Below, one piece after another: positions 1-5,288 of a DNA stretch of 6,893 nt; the first letter of the stretch is position 1, and each line of letters begins with the position of its first letter. A model generated the notes under the pieces. It made no database searches. It saw nothing but the letters and a program-made list of their open reading frames with translations, and had not been told where the DNA came from. Position numbers and translations under genes: made by a program. This DNA is from Oscillospiraceae bacterium (GTDB taxonomy: Bacteria > Bacillota > Clostridia > Oscillospirales > Acutalibacteraceae). The stretch spans positions 1 through 6,893 of the forward strand of contig JAISII010000110.1 of assembly GCA_031262125.1 (NCBI GenBank), written 5' to 3'.

Positions 1-129
1 ATGGGCGTTATTGACGCAATAAAAAATATTAAAAAATATACAAATGCCGACCCCAAAATTTTAAATCTTATGGAAAGATTAAAAACAACAGAAGAAAACA
101 ATATAACTTCTTTAAAGCAATTTTTATAA
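1..129 (+). CDS. Unidentified short reading frame, probably the 3' end of a gene
   Basis: The frame is open from the first base and ends at TAA 127-129, giving 42 residues. It begins with an ATG at position 1, but no upstream sequence is visible, so the ATG may be an internal methionine of a longer protein. The peptide is polar and lysine/asparagine-rich (it starts MGVIDAIKNIKKYTNADPK and ends LKQFL) and is probably helical, with no membrane segment or motif I recognise. It does not look like the end of S16, the YlqC KH protein or Ffh, the genes often found ahead of rimM. A terminator-like hairpin and a separate promoter follow, so it probably belongs to a different transcription unit from rimM. 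Function unknown. Confidence 0.45.
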   Translation: MGVIDAIKNIKKYTNADPKILNLMERLKTTEENNITSLKQFL

Positions 130-149
130 TTTTAAATTTAGCTATAACA

Positions 150-201
150 ACCCCGCTTTGCTGCGTTTTTGGTAACGTAACAGGGCGGGTTTTGTTTTTT
201 T
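150..201 (+). terminator. Possible rho-independent terminator after the first reading frame
   Basis: CCCGC (152-156) can pair with GCGGG (185-189). Inside, CTG (161-163) can pair with CAG (181-183) and CGTT (164-167) with AACG (174-177), giving an interrupted stem. A T-rich tract (190-201) follows at once. The stem has bulges, so this is weaker than the terminator at 2048-2089, but its place between the first stop codon and the rimM promoter fits. Confidence 0.45.
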
Positions 202-234
202 GTGTCTTGCTTCTCTTTTTCTAACATCTTAACA

Positions 235-263
235 TTGCAAACCCGCTCTTTTTGTGCTAAAAT
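235..263 (+). promoter_or_regulatory. Sigma-A type promoter for rimM-trmD
   Basis: The -35 is TTGCAA (235-240), followed by a 17-nt spacer and the -10 TAAAAT (258-263). The -10 is preceded by TGC, an extended -10 element. Transcription should start near 270, giving a leader of about 28 nt with AGGA (283-286) as the ribosome binding site. Spacing is ideal, with 4/6 and 5/6 matches to consensus. Confidence 0.6.
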
Positions 264-297
264 TAACAAAACTACAGAATACAGGAAAATCATAAAA

Positions 298-810
298 ATG
301 AAACAATATTTAGAAATCGGGAAAATTGTATCGGTGTTCGGCATAAAAGGTGAAGTCAAAGTTGAGCCATGGTGCGACACGCCGGAGTTTTTTTGCAAGT
401 TTAAAAAGCTCTATCAAACGCCAAACGGCGGCGAAGCGTTAAGCATAAAAAGCCGCCCGCACAAAAATATGGCGTTGTGCAAAATAGACAATATCAACAC
501 CCCCGAGCAAGCCCATGTGTTCGTGGGCAAAATTTTATACATAAACCGTGATGATGCAAAGCTGCAAAAGGGCGAATATTTTGTGCAGGACCTTATTGGG
601 CTTTTGGTGCTGGACAGCCAAACAGGGCAAACCTACGGCACAATTGCCGACGTTTTAAAAACCGGGGCAAACGATGTCTATGCCGTAAAGACCGACGAAA
701 ACGCCGGGGTTAAAGACTTTTTAGTACCCGTAATACCGCAAATTGTGGTAGAAAAAAACGCCGAGGAAGGCTATGTTAAAATTTGCCCGATGGAGGGACT
801 TTTTGAATGA
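298..810 (+). CDS. rimM: Ribosome maturation factor RimM
   Basis: This 170-residue protein, a typical length, helps assemble the head of the 30S subunit; family members bind ribosomal protein S19 and are needed for efficient 16S rRNA processing. The N-terminal RimM beta-barrel (about residues 4-85) opens with the characteristic LEIGKIVSVFGIKGEVKV. The C-terminal PRC-barrel (about 92-170) shows EYFVQDLIGLLV, TGANDVYAV, FLVPVIPQIV and the closing PMEGLFE. I chose ATG 298 because the family-conserved sequence starts there and AGGA lies 11 nt upstream. An upstream in-frame ATG at 202 would add 32 residues unlike the family and would lie ahead of the predicted promoter. The stop overlaps the trmD start as ATGA (807-810), which implies translational coupling. 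Confidence 0.96.
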   Translation: MKQYLEIGKIVSVFGIKGEVKVEPWCDTPEFFCKFKKLYQTPNGGEALSIKSRPHKNMALCKIDNINTPEQAHVFVGKILYINRDDAKLQKGEYFVQDLIGLLVLDSQTGQTYGTIADVLKTGANDVYAVKTDENAGVKDFLVPVIPQIVVEKNAEEGYVKICPMEGLFE

Positions 811-1490
811 GAATTGACCTGATAACACTCTTCCCCGAGATGTGCAAAGCAGTTATGAGCGAAAGCATTATTGGGCGTGCACAAAAAAGCGGTGCAGTGC
901 AGCTGCACTTTCACCAATTGCGGGATTTTGCATTAGACAAGCACAAGCGTGTTGACGACAGCCCCTACGGCGGCGGCAACGGTATGGTAATGCTGTGCGA
1001 ACCCATAGCCCTTTGCATTGAGCATATTGCACAACAAATCGGGCAAAAACCATATGTAATCTATATGTCGCCAAAAGGCAAGGTTTTAAAACAGCAAGCA
1101 CTAAAAGAGCTGACAAAGCACGAGTATATAACCATACTTTGCGGGCATTATGAGGGCGTTGACCAACGGGTTTTGGATGAGTTTGTCGATGAGGAAATCT
1201 CGATAGGCGATTATGTGCTTACGGGGGGCGAGCTGCCTGCACTGGTGCTTATGGATTCTTTGCTGAGGCTGGCACCCGGCGTGCTTTCGGCAGACGAATG
1301 TTTTATTAACGAAAGCCACTACAACGGTCTGCTGGAGCATCCGCAATACACAAAGCCCGCCGTTTGGCATGGTGAGGCAGTGCCCGAGGTTTTGCTGTCG
1401 GGGCATCACTCAAATATAGAAAAATGGCGGCAAGAGCAAAGCGAAAGCCTAACAAAAACTCATCGCCCCGATTTGCTTGCCGAAGAATAA
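807..1490 (+). CDS. trmD: tRNA (guanine-37-N1)-methyltransferase TrmD
   Basis: TrmD uses S-adenosylmethionine to make m1G37 next to the anticodon of tRNAs reading CNN codons and so prevents +1 frameshifting. It is a SPOUT (trefoil-knot) enzyme acting as a homodimer. Family motifs in order are MRIDLITLFPEM (1-12), DDSPYGGGNGMVM (50-62), YMSPKGKVL (86-94), CGHYEGVDQRV (112-122), and IGDYVLTGGELPA (133-145) with the knot around it. Next come Arg154 (the E. coli Arg154 equivalent), NGLLEHPQYTKPAVW (173-187), LLSGHH and a C-terminal helical part. At 227 residues it is shorter than E. coli TrmD (255) at the C-terminus only. The position of the catalytic Asp169 is Glu here (codon 1311-1313), in a context (NESHYNGLLE) that I recall from other clostridial TrmDs. 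It overlaps rimM by 4 nt. No clear terminator follows it. Confidence 0.97.
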   Translation: MRIDLITLFPEMCKAVMSESIIGRAQKSGAVQLHFHQLRDFALDKHKRVDDSPYGGGNGMVMLCEPIALCIEHIAQQIGQKPYVIYMSPKGKVLKQQALKELTKHEYITILCGHYEGVDQRVLDEFVDEEISIGDYVLTGGELPALVLMDSLLRLAPGVLSADECFINESHYNGLLEHPQYTKPAVWHGEAVPEVLLSGHHSNIEKWRQEQSESLTKTHRPDLLAEE

Positions 1491-1516
1491 TTGCTGCAAA
1501 GGCTTTAATTTTAACT

Positions 1517-1561
1517 ATAAAAATGCAAAAAAATCTTTTGTGTAATATTAATAAAAATGCA
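1517..1561 (+). repeat. Short direct repeat in the trmD-ptsH gap
   Basis: ATAAAAATGCA occurs at 1517-1527 and again at 1551-1561, a 34-nt period. The surrounding stretch up to 1640 is A+T-rich, with no reading frame, terminator or promoter I trust. The repeat may be chance in such DNA. Confidence 0.3.
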
Positions 1562-1643
1562 TGTGTATTTTTGGTGAAATTGCCCAAAGAAATACTTTAA
1601 AATTTTGACAAAATGTGCATAGAACCAAAGTTTTTTTAAAAGG

Positions 1644-1671
1644 TTGACTATACTTTTAAATTGTTTATAAT
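1644..1671 (+). promoter_or_regulatory. Strong sigma-A type promoter for ptsH
   Basis: TTGACT (1644-1649, 5/6 match) is followed by a 16-nt spacer and a perfect TATAAT (1666-1671). The surroundings are A+T-rich. Transcription should begin near 1678, leaving an 80-nt leader that contains the palindrome at 1687-1705. This is one of the best promoter matches in the window, as expected for an abundant protein such as HPr. Confidence 0.75.
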
Positions 1672-1686
1672 ATATAAATAGGTATT

Positions 1687-1705
1687 ATATTACATAATGT
1701 AATAT
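1687..1705. promoter_or_regulatory. 19-bp palindrome, candidate operator downstream of the ptsH promoter
   Basis: ATATTACAT (1687-1695), one central A (1696), and ATGTAATAT (1697-1705) form a perfect 9-bp inverted repeat with a single central base. It starts 16 nt past the -10, near +10 of the predicted transcript. That is where a dimeric repressor would block initiation or early elongation. One arm's sequence, TGTAATATT, also occurs at 1541-1549. The site is too short and A+T-rich to be a terminator and has no T tract of note. I cannot assign a regulator family. Confidence 0.5.
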
Positions 1706-1758
1706 TTTAAGAGTAATTGTTCTATATTTTAATTATATGTCAAGGTAGGTATAAATAG

Positions 1759-2022
1759 ATGTTTGTTCAAGAAGTAACAGTAAAAAACAAAGCCGGTTTG
1801 CATGCACGCCCCGCAACTTTTTTCATTCAAAAAGCAAACGAGTATAAATCCACAATTTGGGTAGAAAAAGACGAACGCAAGGTTAATGCAAAAAGCCTGT
1901 TGGGCATTTTGTCGCTGGGCATTGTGGGCGATGTTCAAATTAAAATAATCGCCGACGGTTCCGACGAAAAAGACGCTGTTGAAGGCTTGACTGCTTTGGT
2001 TGAGTCCGGGTTCGCCGACTAA
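1759..2022 (+). CDS. ptsH: Phosphocarrier protein HPr
   Basis: HPr is the small cytoplasmic phosphocarrier of the sugar phosphotransferase system. It takes phosphate from enzyme I on a histidine and passes it to EIIA domains. In Firmicutes it also serves carbon catabolite control when phosphorylated on Ser46 by HPr kinase. The 87-residue length is typical. The active-site motif KNKAGLHARPAT (9-20) places the phospho-histidine at His15 and the conserved arginine at Arg17. The regulatory site is AKSLLGILSLG (44-54), with Ser46 kept, so both signalling inputs look possible. His15 separates it from Crh, which lacks that histidine. AAGGTAGG (1742-1749) lies 9 nt before ATG 1759. It has its own promoter and terminator, so it looks monocistronic. 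No other PTS gene is in the window. Confidence 0.95.
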   Translation: MFVQEVTVKNKAGLHARPATFFIQKANEYKSTIWVEKDERKVNAKSLLGILSLGIVGDVQIKIIADGSDEKDAVEGLTALVESGFAD

Positions 2023-2047
2023 TTTAACCAAACCTAATTTTTAAAGT

Positions 2048-2089
2048 TAAGCAGACTTCGGCCAAGTCTGCTTATTTTGTTTTTATTTT
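2048..2089 (+). terminator. Strong rho-independent terminator after ptsH
   Basis: An 11-bp perfect stem is formed by TAAGCAGACTT (2048-2058) and AAGTCTGCTTA (2064-2074). The 5-nt loop is CGGCC, and a T-rich tract (2075-2089) follows. It lies 25 nt after the ptsH stop and only 17 nt before the uvrC start, with no convincing promoter between. It therefore probably also lowers expression of uvrC relative to ptsH. Confidence 0.88.
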
Positions 2090-2105
2090 AAAAAAGGTGC
2101 TGCAA

Positions 2106-4031
2106 ATGACACAATTTGAAGAAAAGCTCCTCCGCTTACGTAAAAAAGCTATGGCACTGCCGCTGTCGCCCGGCGTTTATATAATCAAAAATAATAGCAA
2201 CGAGATTATCTACATCGGCAAAGCAAAAGCACTAAAAAACAGGGTCAGCCAATATTTTGGTGCACAGCATAACCTTGCACAAAAGGTGCGGCAAATGGTT
2301 TTTTATGCCGAGAATTTCGACTATATAATAACCGACAGCGAATTTGAAGCTCTGGTGCTTGAAAACAGCCTGATTAAGCAGCACAAACCCAAATATAACA
2401 TCCTGCTAAAAGACGACAAGGGCTACAGCTATGTTAAAATAACCAAAGAGCCATGGCGTAGAATTTCGGTCGTTTTTCAAAAAGATAAAGAGGAAGGCAC
2501 TGCCGATTATATAGGCCCCTACAACAGCCATTTTGCGGTTAACCAAGCCTTTTTGCAGGCGGTAGGCATTTTTAGGCTGCCAACCTGCACACGCAAGTTC
2601 CCCAAAGATTTTAAAAAAGAACGCCCCTGCCTAAATTACTATATCAAACGATGTTCCGGCGTGTGCCGTGGCAACGTGCCTTTGGCAGAATATAACGAAT
2701 CGGTTGACGGTGCGTTGGACTTTTTGCGGGGAGGCAGCGGGTCGTCTTTGCAAAGCTTAACCGAGCAAATGGCAGAAGCCTCCGAAAATTTAGAGTTTGA
2801 AAAAGCCGCAAAAATCCGAGACAGAATAAACGCCATAAAATCGCTAAAGCAAAAGCAAAAAGTTGTGAGCAACAAGGTTTTGGAGCAAGATATAATTTCT
2901 TCCGTAACCGACGGCAAAACAACCGTTTTTCAGGTTTTTCGCATTAAGGGCGGGCGTTTGTACGATTCGGAGTATTTTACCTTTTTGTATAAAAACGACA
3001 ACGACTTTGCCTCAACGCAAAGCAGCGAAAACACAACCGAAGCCAACAGCGAAAAAAGCACCGAGCTTTCCGAATTTATCGTGCAATACTACAGCATTAG
3101 AACCGATATACCAAAAAATGTTACCATCGACCGTCCGTTGGAGGATGCACCCCTGCTGGAAGACTGGTTAACCAAAGCAAGGGGCAGCCGTGTCTATATA
3201 ACCTCGCCCCAAAAAGGCGAGCAAGCCCACCTTGTGGCAATGTGCCAAAGCAACGCATTGGAGCAGCTTGCACAGCTTAAAAACTCAAACGTAACCGAGT
3301 TTGGCGTGCTGACCCAACTGCAAAAACTGCTGGGCTTGCAAAAAATCCCCGAGTATATTGAAAGCTACGACATTTCTCACACTGCAGGCGACGAAAACGT
3401 AGCCGGTATGGTTGTTTTTAAAAACGGCAAGCCGTACAAAAACGCCTACCGCAAATTTAAAATAAAAACGCTTGCGGGGCAAGACGACTACGGCTCTATG
3501 GCGGAGGTTTTAGAACGCCGCTTTAACGAATACCTCAACAACGCCGAGGGTTTTAGTACTTTGCCCGATTTAATTTTGCTCGACGGCGGCAAAGGGCAGG
3601 TTGGTGCAGTTGTGCCTGTGCTAAACTCGCTGGGCATTGACGTGCCGCTTTTTGGTATGGTTAAAGACGACAAGCACCGCACCCGTGCCCTTACTACGGC
3701 AGAGCAAACCGTCGGCATACAAAACAACCGTGCAATTTTTACTTTCATCTCAAAAATTCAAGACGAGGTTCACCGTTTTGCAATCGGCTACCACAAACAA
3801 CGGCGTAGCAAATCGGCTTTTAAAAGCTCCCTGACAAATATCGAGGGCATTGGCACCGAGCGGGCAAAAGAACTTTTACGCCACTTTAAAACCATAAAAA
3901 ACATCAGCAATGCCGACCTAAGCGAGCTTGAAAACGCCCCGAAAATGAACCGCAACGCAGCCCATAGCGTATATAGCTATTTTCATCAAGAAGATAACGA
4001 TGCTGATATAGATTTTAAGAAAGAAGATTAA
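2106..4031 (+). CDS. uvrC: UvrABC system protein C, excinuclease subunit
   Basis: UvrC makes both incisions around a DNA lesion after UvrA/UvrB recognition. In the 641-residue reading, the GIY-YIG nuclease (about 18-97) shows GVYII (23-27), YIGKAKALKNRV (36-47, Arg46) and FEALVLEN (80-87). A four-cysteine cluster follows at Cys161, 175, 183 and 187, matching the UvrC iron-sulfur ligand region. The UvrB-binding UVR motif is at about 215-250. The RNase H-like second nuclease has YDISH (Asp422), LLDGGKGQ (Asp493), KDDKHR and VHRFAI (His556). A helix-hairpin-helix region ends the protein (577-626). A Ser/Thr/Asn/Glu-rich stretch (about 298-321) makes it longer than the usual 590-620. I chose ATG 2106 because AAAGGTG (2093-2099) is then at normal spacing. 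The in-frame GTG at 2097 sits inside that ribosome binding site. Confidence 0.96.
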   Translation: MTQFEEKLLRLRKKAMALPLSPGVYIIKNNSNEIIYIGKAKALKNRVSQYFGAQHNLAQKVRQMVFYAENFDYIITDSEFEALVLENSLIKQHKPKYNILLKDDKGYSYVKITKEPWRRISVVFQKDKEEGTADYIGPYNSHFAVNQAFLQAVGIFRLPTCTRKFPKDFKKERPCLNYYIKRCSGVCRGNVPLAEYNESVDGALDFLRGGSGSSLQSLTEQMAEASENLEFEKAAKIRDRINAIKSLKQKQKVVSNKVLEQDIISSVTDGKTTVFQVFRIKGGRLYDSEYFTFLYKNDNDFASTQSSENTTEANSEKSTELSEFIVQYYSIRTDIPKNVTIDRPLEDAPLLEDWLTKARGSRVYITSPQKGEQAHLVAMCQSNALEQLAQLKNSNVTEFGVLTQLQKLLGLQKIPEYIESYDISHTAGDENVAGMVVFKNGKPYKNAYRKFKIKTLAGQDDYGSMAEVLERRFNEYLNNAEGFSTLPDLILLDGGKGQVGAVVPVLNSLGIDVPLFGMVKDDKHRTRALTTAEQTVGIQNNRAIFTFISKIQDEVHRFAIGYHKQRRSKSAFKSSLTNIEGIGTERAKELLRHFKTIKNISNADLSELENAPKMNRNAAHSVYSYFHQEDNDADIDFKKED

Positions 4032-4035
4032 CCAA

Positions 4036-4578
4036 ATGAGAGTTATTGCCGGACAAGCCAAAGGTATTCGGCTGCAAACGCCGGAAGGCTTGGACGTTCG
4101 CCCCACTACCGACAAGGTTAAAGAAGCTGTTTTCTCAGCAATTCAGTTTGAAATACCGGGTGCCACTTGCCTTGACTTGTTTGCGGGTTCTGGTCAAATC
4201 GGCATCGAGCTGCTAAGCCGTGGGGCTGCAAGCGTGATTTTTACAGACAAAAGCCGCAAATCGCTGCAAACTGTGCAAGCAAACCTTGAAAAAACAAAGC
4301 TGCAAGCCGCCGCACAAGTTTTTCTGCGTGACTCGCTCGTTTTTTTAGAAGCTACAGACAATAAGTTTGACATAATCTACATGGACCCGCCATTTGCCGC
4401 CGGTTTAATGGAGCAAGCCCTAACCCTTGCTCAAGAAAAATTAGCCCAAAACGGCAAAATAATCTGCGAATATCCCCAAGAAATTAAGCCAAAAACCGTA
4501 TTTGAAAAAATTTTACTTGACAGAGAATATAGCTATGGTAAAATATGTATAGGTATATATAAGTTTAAATTAATTTAA
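4036..4578 (+). CDS. rsmD: 16S rRNA (guanine-966-N2)-methyltransferase RsmD
   Basis: RsmD methylates N2 of G966 in 16S rRNA helix 31, near the P site, using S-adenosylmethionine. The 180-residue length is typical. The family start MRVIAGQAKGIRLQTPEG (1-18) is followed by RPTTDKVKEAVFSAI (22-36). The cofactor loop is CLDLFAGSGQIGIELLSRGA (45-64), and the catalytic motif is DPPF (117-120), as in other N2-guanine and N6-adenine methyltransferases. It starts 4 nt after the uvrC stop with only a weak purine-rich ribosome binding site, so coupling to uvrC is likely. The last 60 bases carry two extra signals: a near-consensus promoter (4517-4544) and a 28-bp palindrome over the stop codon. The C-terminal residues IGIYKFKLI are partly set by that palindrome. 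Confidence 0.95.
   Translation: MRVIAGQAKGIRLQTPEGLDVRPTTDKVKEAVFSAIQFEIPGATCLDLFAGSGQIGIELLSRGAASVIFTDKSRKSLQTVQANLEKTKLQAAAQVFLRDSLVFLEATDNKFDIIYMDPPFAAGLMEQALTLAQEKLAQNGKIICEYPQEIKPKTVFEKILLDREYSYGKICIGIYKFKLI
4517..4544 (+). promoter_or_regulatory. Promoter inside the 3' end of rsmD, reading toward coaD
   Basis: A perfect TTGACA (4517-4522), a 16-nt spacer and TAAAAT (4539-4544) are seen. The -10 is preceded by TGG, an extended -10 element. Transcription would begin near 4551, within rsmD, and produce a leader of about 218 nt before the coaD start. The match (6/6 and 5/6 plus TG) is better than expected for random coding DNA, but function is inferred. Confidence 0.6.
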
Positions 4579-4585
4579 ACTTATA
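4558..4585. repeat. 28-bp perfect palindrome spanning the rsmD stop codon
   Basis: Two 14-nt arms meet between 4571 and 4572 with no spacer and no mismatch. The left arm is TATAAGTTTAAATT and the right arm is its exact reverse complement. Only two of the 28 bases are G or C. The rsmD TAA (4576-4578) lies in the right arm. If the promoter at 4517-4544 is used, the palindrome lies at about +8 to +35 of that transcript. It could be a protein-binding site or a hairpin at the end of the uvrC-rsmD message. Confidence 0.7.
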
Positions 4586-4589
4586 ATTT

Positions 4590-4768
4590 ATACTCGCCGT
4601 GCAGACTGCCGAAGGCAGTCGCACGATGCGTAATTTTTATGACGCATTCGCTTTTAGCCTACAAGGCTTGTGTGTAATTCATGTTTTTTTAAGCCTAAAA
4701 GGCAAATGGTCATAAAAAATGACAAAAATTAAAACCAATCAATAATCGCAAAAAAAGGAGGTGCTTTT
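4590..4768 (+). promoter_or_regulatory. Structured leader region upstream of coaD
   Basis: This gap holds a chain of hairpins. The strongest is CGTGC-A-GACTGCC (4598-4610) with GGCAGTC-GCACG (4614-4625), which gives 12 bp, one bulged A and a GAA loop. Next come ATGCGT/ACGCAT (4626-4631 with 4642-4647), AGCCT/AGGCT (4656-4660 with 4664-4668), GCCT/AGGC (4693-4696 with 4700-4703) and GTCAT/ATGAC (4709-4713 with 4719-4723). A rival long-range fold starts with TTTTTATGAC (4634-4643) pairing GTCATAAAAA (4709-4718). A run of seven T (4684-4690) has no stem directly before it, so no standard terminator is evident. The part after 4724 is A-rich and looks unpaired up to the coaD ribosome binding site. 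I match it to no known riboswitch. Confidence 0.5.
4756..4761 (+). promoter_or_regulatory. Ribosome binding site that fixes the TTG start of coaD
   Basis: AGGAGG (4756-4761) in an A-rich context lies 7 nt before TTG 4769. No in-frame ATG or GTG occurs before the conserved nucleotide-binding motif. This site therefore decides the unusual start codon. Confidence 0.85.
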
Positions 4769-5257
4769 TTGCAGCAAACCGTAATATGCCCCGGCAGCTT
4801 TGACCCCATTACAAACGGGCATTTAGACATTATTACCCGTGCATCCAAAATGTTCGACAAGGTTATTGTTGCCGTGGTTAAAAACCAAGACAAGCACCCC
4901 TCTTTCACTATAAATGAGAGGATAGCTCTGCTGCAAGCCTCGACTTTAAATTTGCCGAATGTAGAAATTGTGGGCTTTGACGGTATGCTTGCAGAGTATG
5001 CAAAAACCGTAAACGCATATGCAATTGTTAAAGGCTTGCGTGCTGTGTCCGACTTCGAGTACGAATTTCAGCAGGCACTTATAAACCGCAAACTAAACCC
5101 CGATTTAGACACTATATTTTTTACAACCAGTCAAGAGTATATGTATCTAAGCTCAAGCATTGTTAAGCAAGTAGCATCTTTGGGCGGCGACATTTCACCC
5201 TTCGTGCCCCCACAGGTCTGCTCAGATATATCAAAACGGCTTGCGCCGAAATCTTAA
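4769..5257 (+). CDS. coaD: Phosphopantetheine adenylyltransferase
   Basis: CoaD transfers an adenylyl group from ATP to 4'-phosphopantetheine, giving dephospho-CoA and pyrophosphate, the penultimate step of coenzyme A synthesis. The protein has 162 residues against about 159-160 usually. It is a Rossmann-like nucleotidyltransferase: ICPGSFDPITNGHLDII (6-22) contains the TxGH signature with His18. KGLRAVSDFEYEFQ (88-101) supplies Arg91 and the dimer/substrate region, and YLSSSIVKQVA (126-136) is the second nucleotide-binding motif. It starts at TTG, supported by AGGAGG 7 nt upstream and by alignment to the family N-terminus. It follows rsmD, a common Firmicutes order, but after a 190-nt structured gap and a possible promoter of its own. 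The next gene is 31 nt downstream and is probably co-transcribed. Confidence 0.96.
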   Translation: MQQTVICPGSFDPITNGHLDIITRASKMFDKVIVAVVKNQDKHPSFTINERIALLQASTLNLPNVEIVGFDGMLAEYAKTVNAYAIVKGLRAVSDFEYEFQQALINRKLNPDLDTIFFTTSQEYMYLSSSIVKQVASLGGDISPFVPPQVCSDISKRLAPKS

Positions 5258-5288
5258 AAAAATATTTTAAAAAAAGGGAGCTACGGCT

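Noticed and set aside
202..297. In-frame ATG 32 codons upstream of rimM as the start
   Set aside because: The extra residues are Cys/Phe/Lys-rich and unlike RimM, the ATG lies in the terminator T tract and ahead of the predicted promoter, and ATG 298 has a ribosome binding site and matches the family N-terminus.
1101..1587. Minus-strand reading frames across trmD and its 3' gap
   Set aside because: Cys/His/Gln-rich or low-complexity translations antisense to a confidently identified gene, without ribosome binding sites or family motifs.
1605..1610. TTGACA upstream of ptsH as a second promoter
   Set aside because: A consensus -35, but no acceptable -10 lies 15-19 nt downstream; the TTGACT/TATAAT pair at 1644-1671 is far better.
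1687..1705. CopY/BlaI-type operator reading of the ptsH palindrome
   Set aside because: The core is TACA-3 nt-TGTA, whereas the CopY/BlaI pattern has a 2-nt centre; no such regulator is in the window.
1729..2031. 100-codon minus-strand reading frame opposite ptsH
   Set aside because: Antisense to a clear HPr gene; composition fits codon shadowing and no domain is visible.
2097..2105. GTG start for uvrC three codons upstream
   Set aside because: The GTG lies within the AAAGGTG ribosome binding site of ATG 2106 and has no site of its own.
4684..4690. T tract in the coaD gap as a rho-independent terminator
   Set aside because: No stable stem ends directly before it; the nearest hairpin (4656-4668) is 15 nt away.
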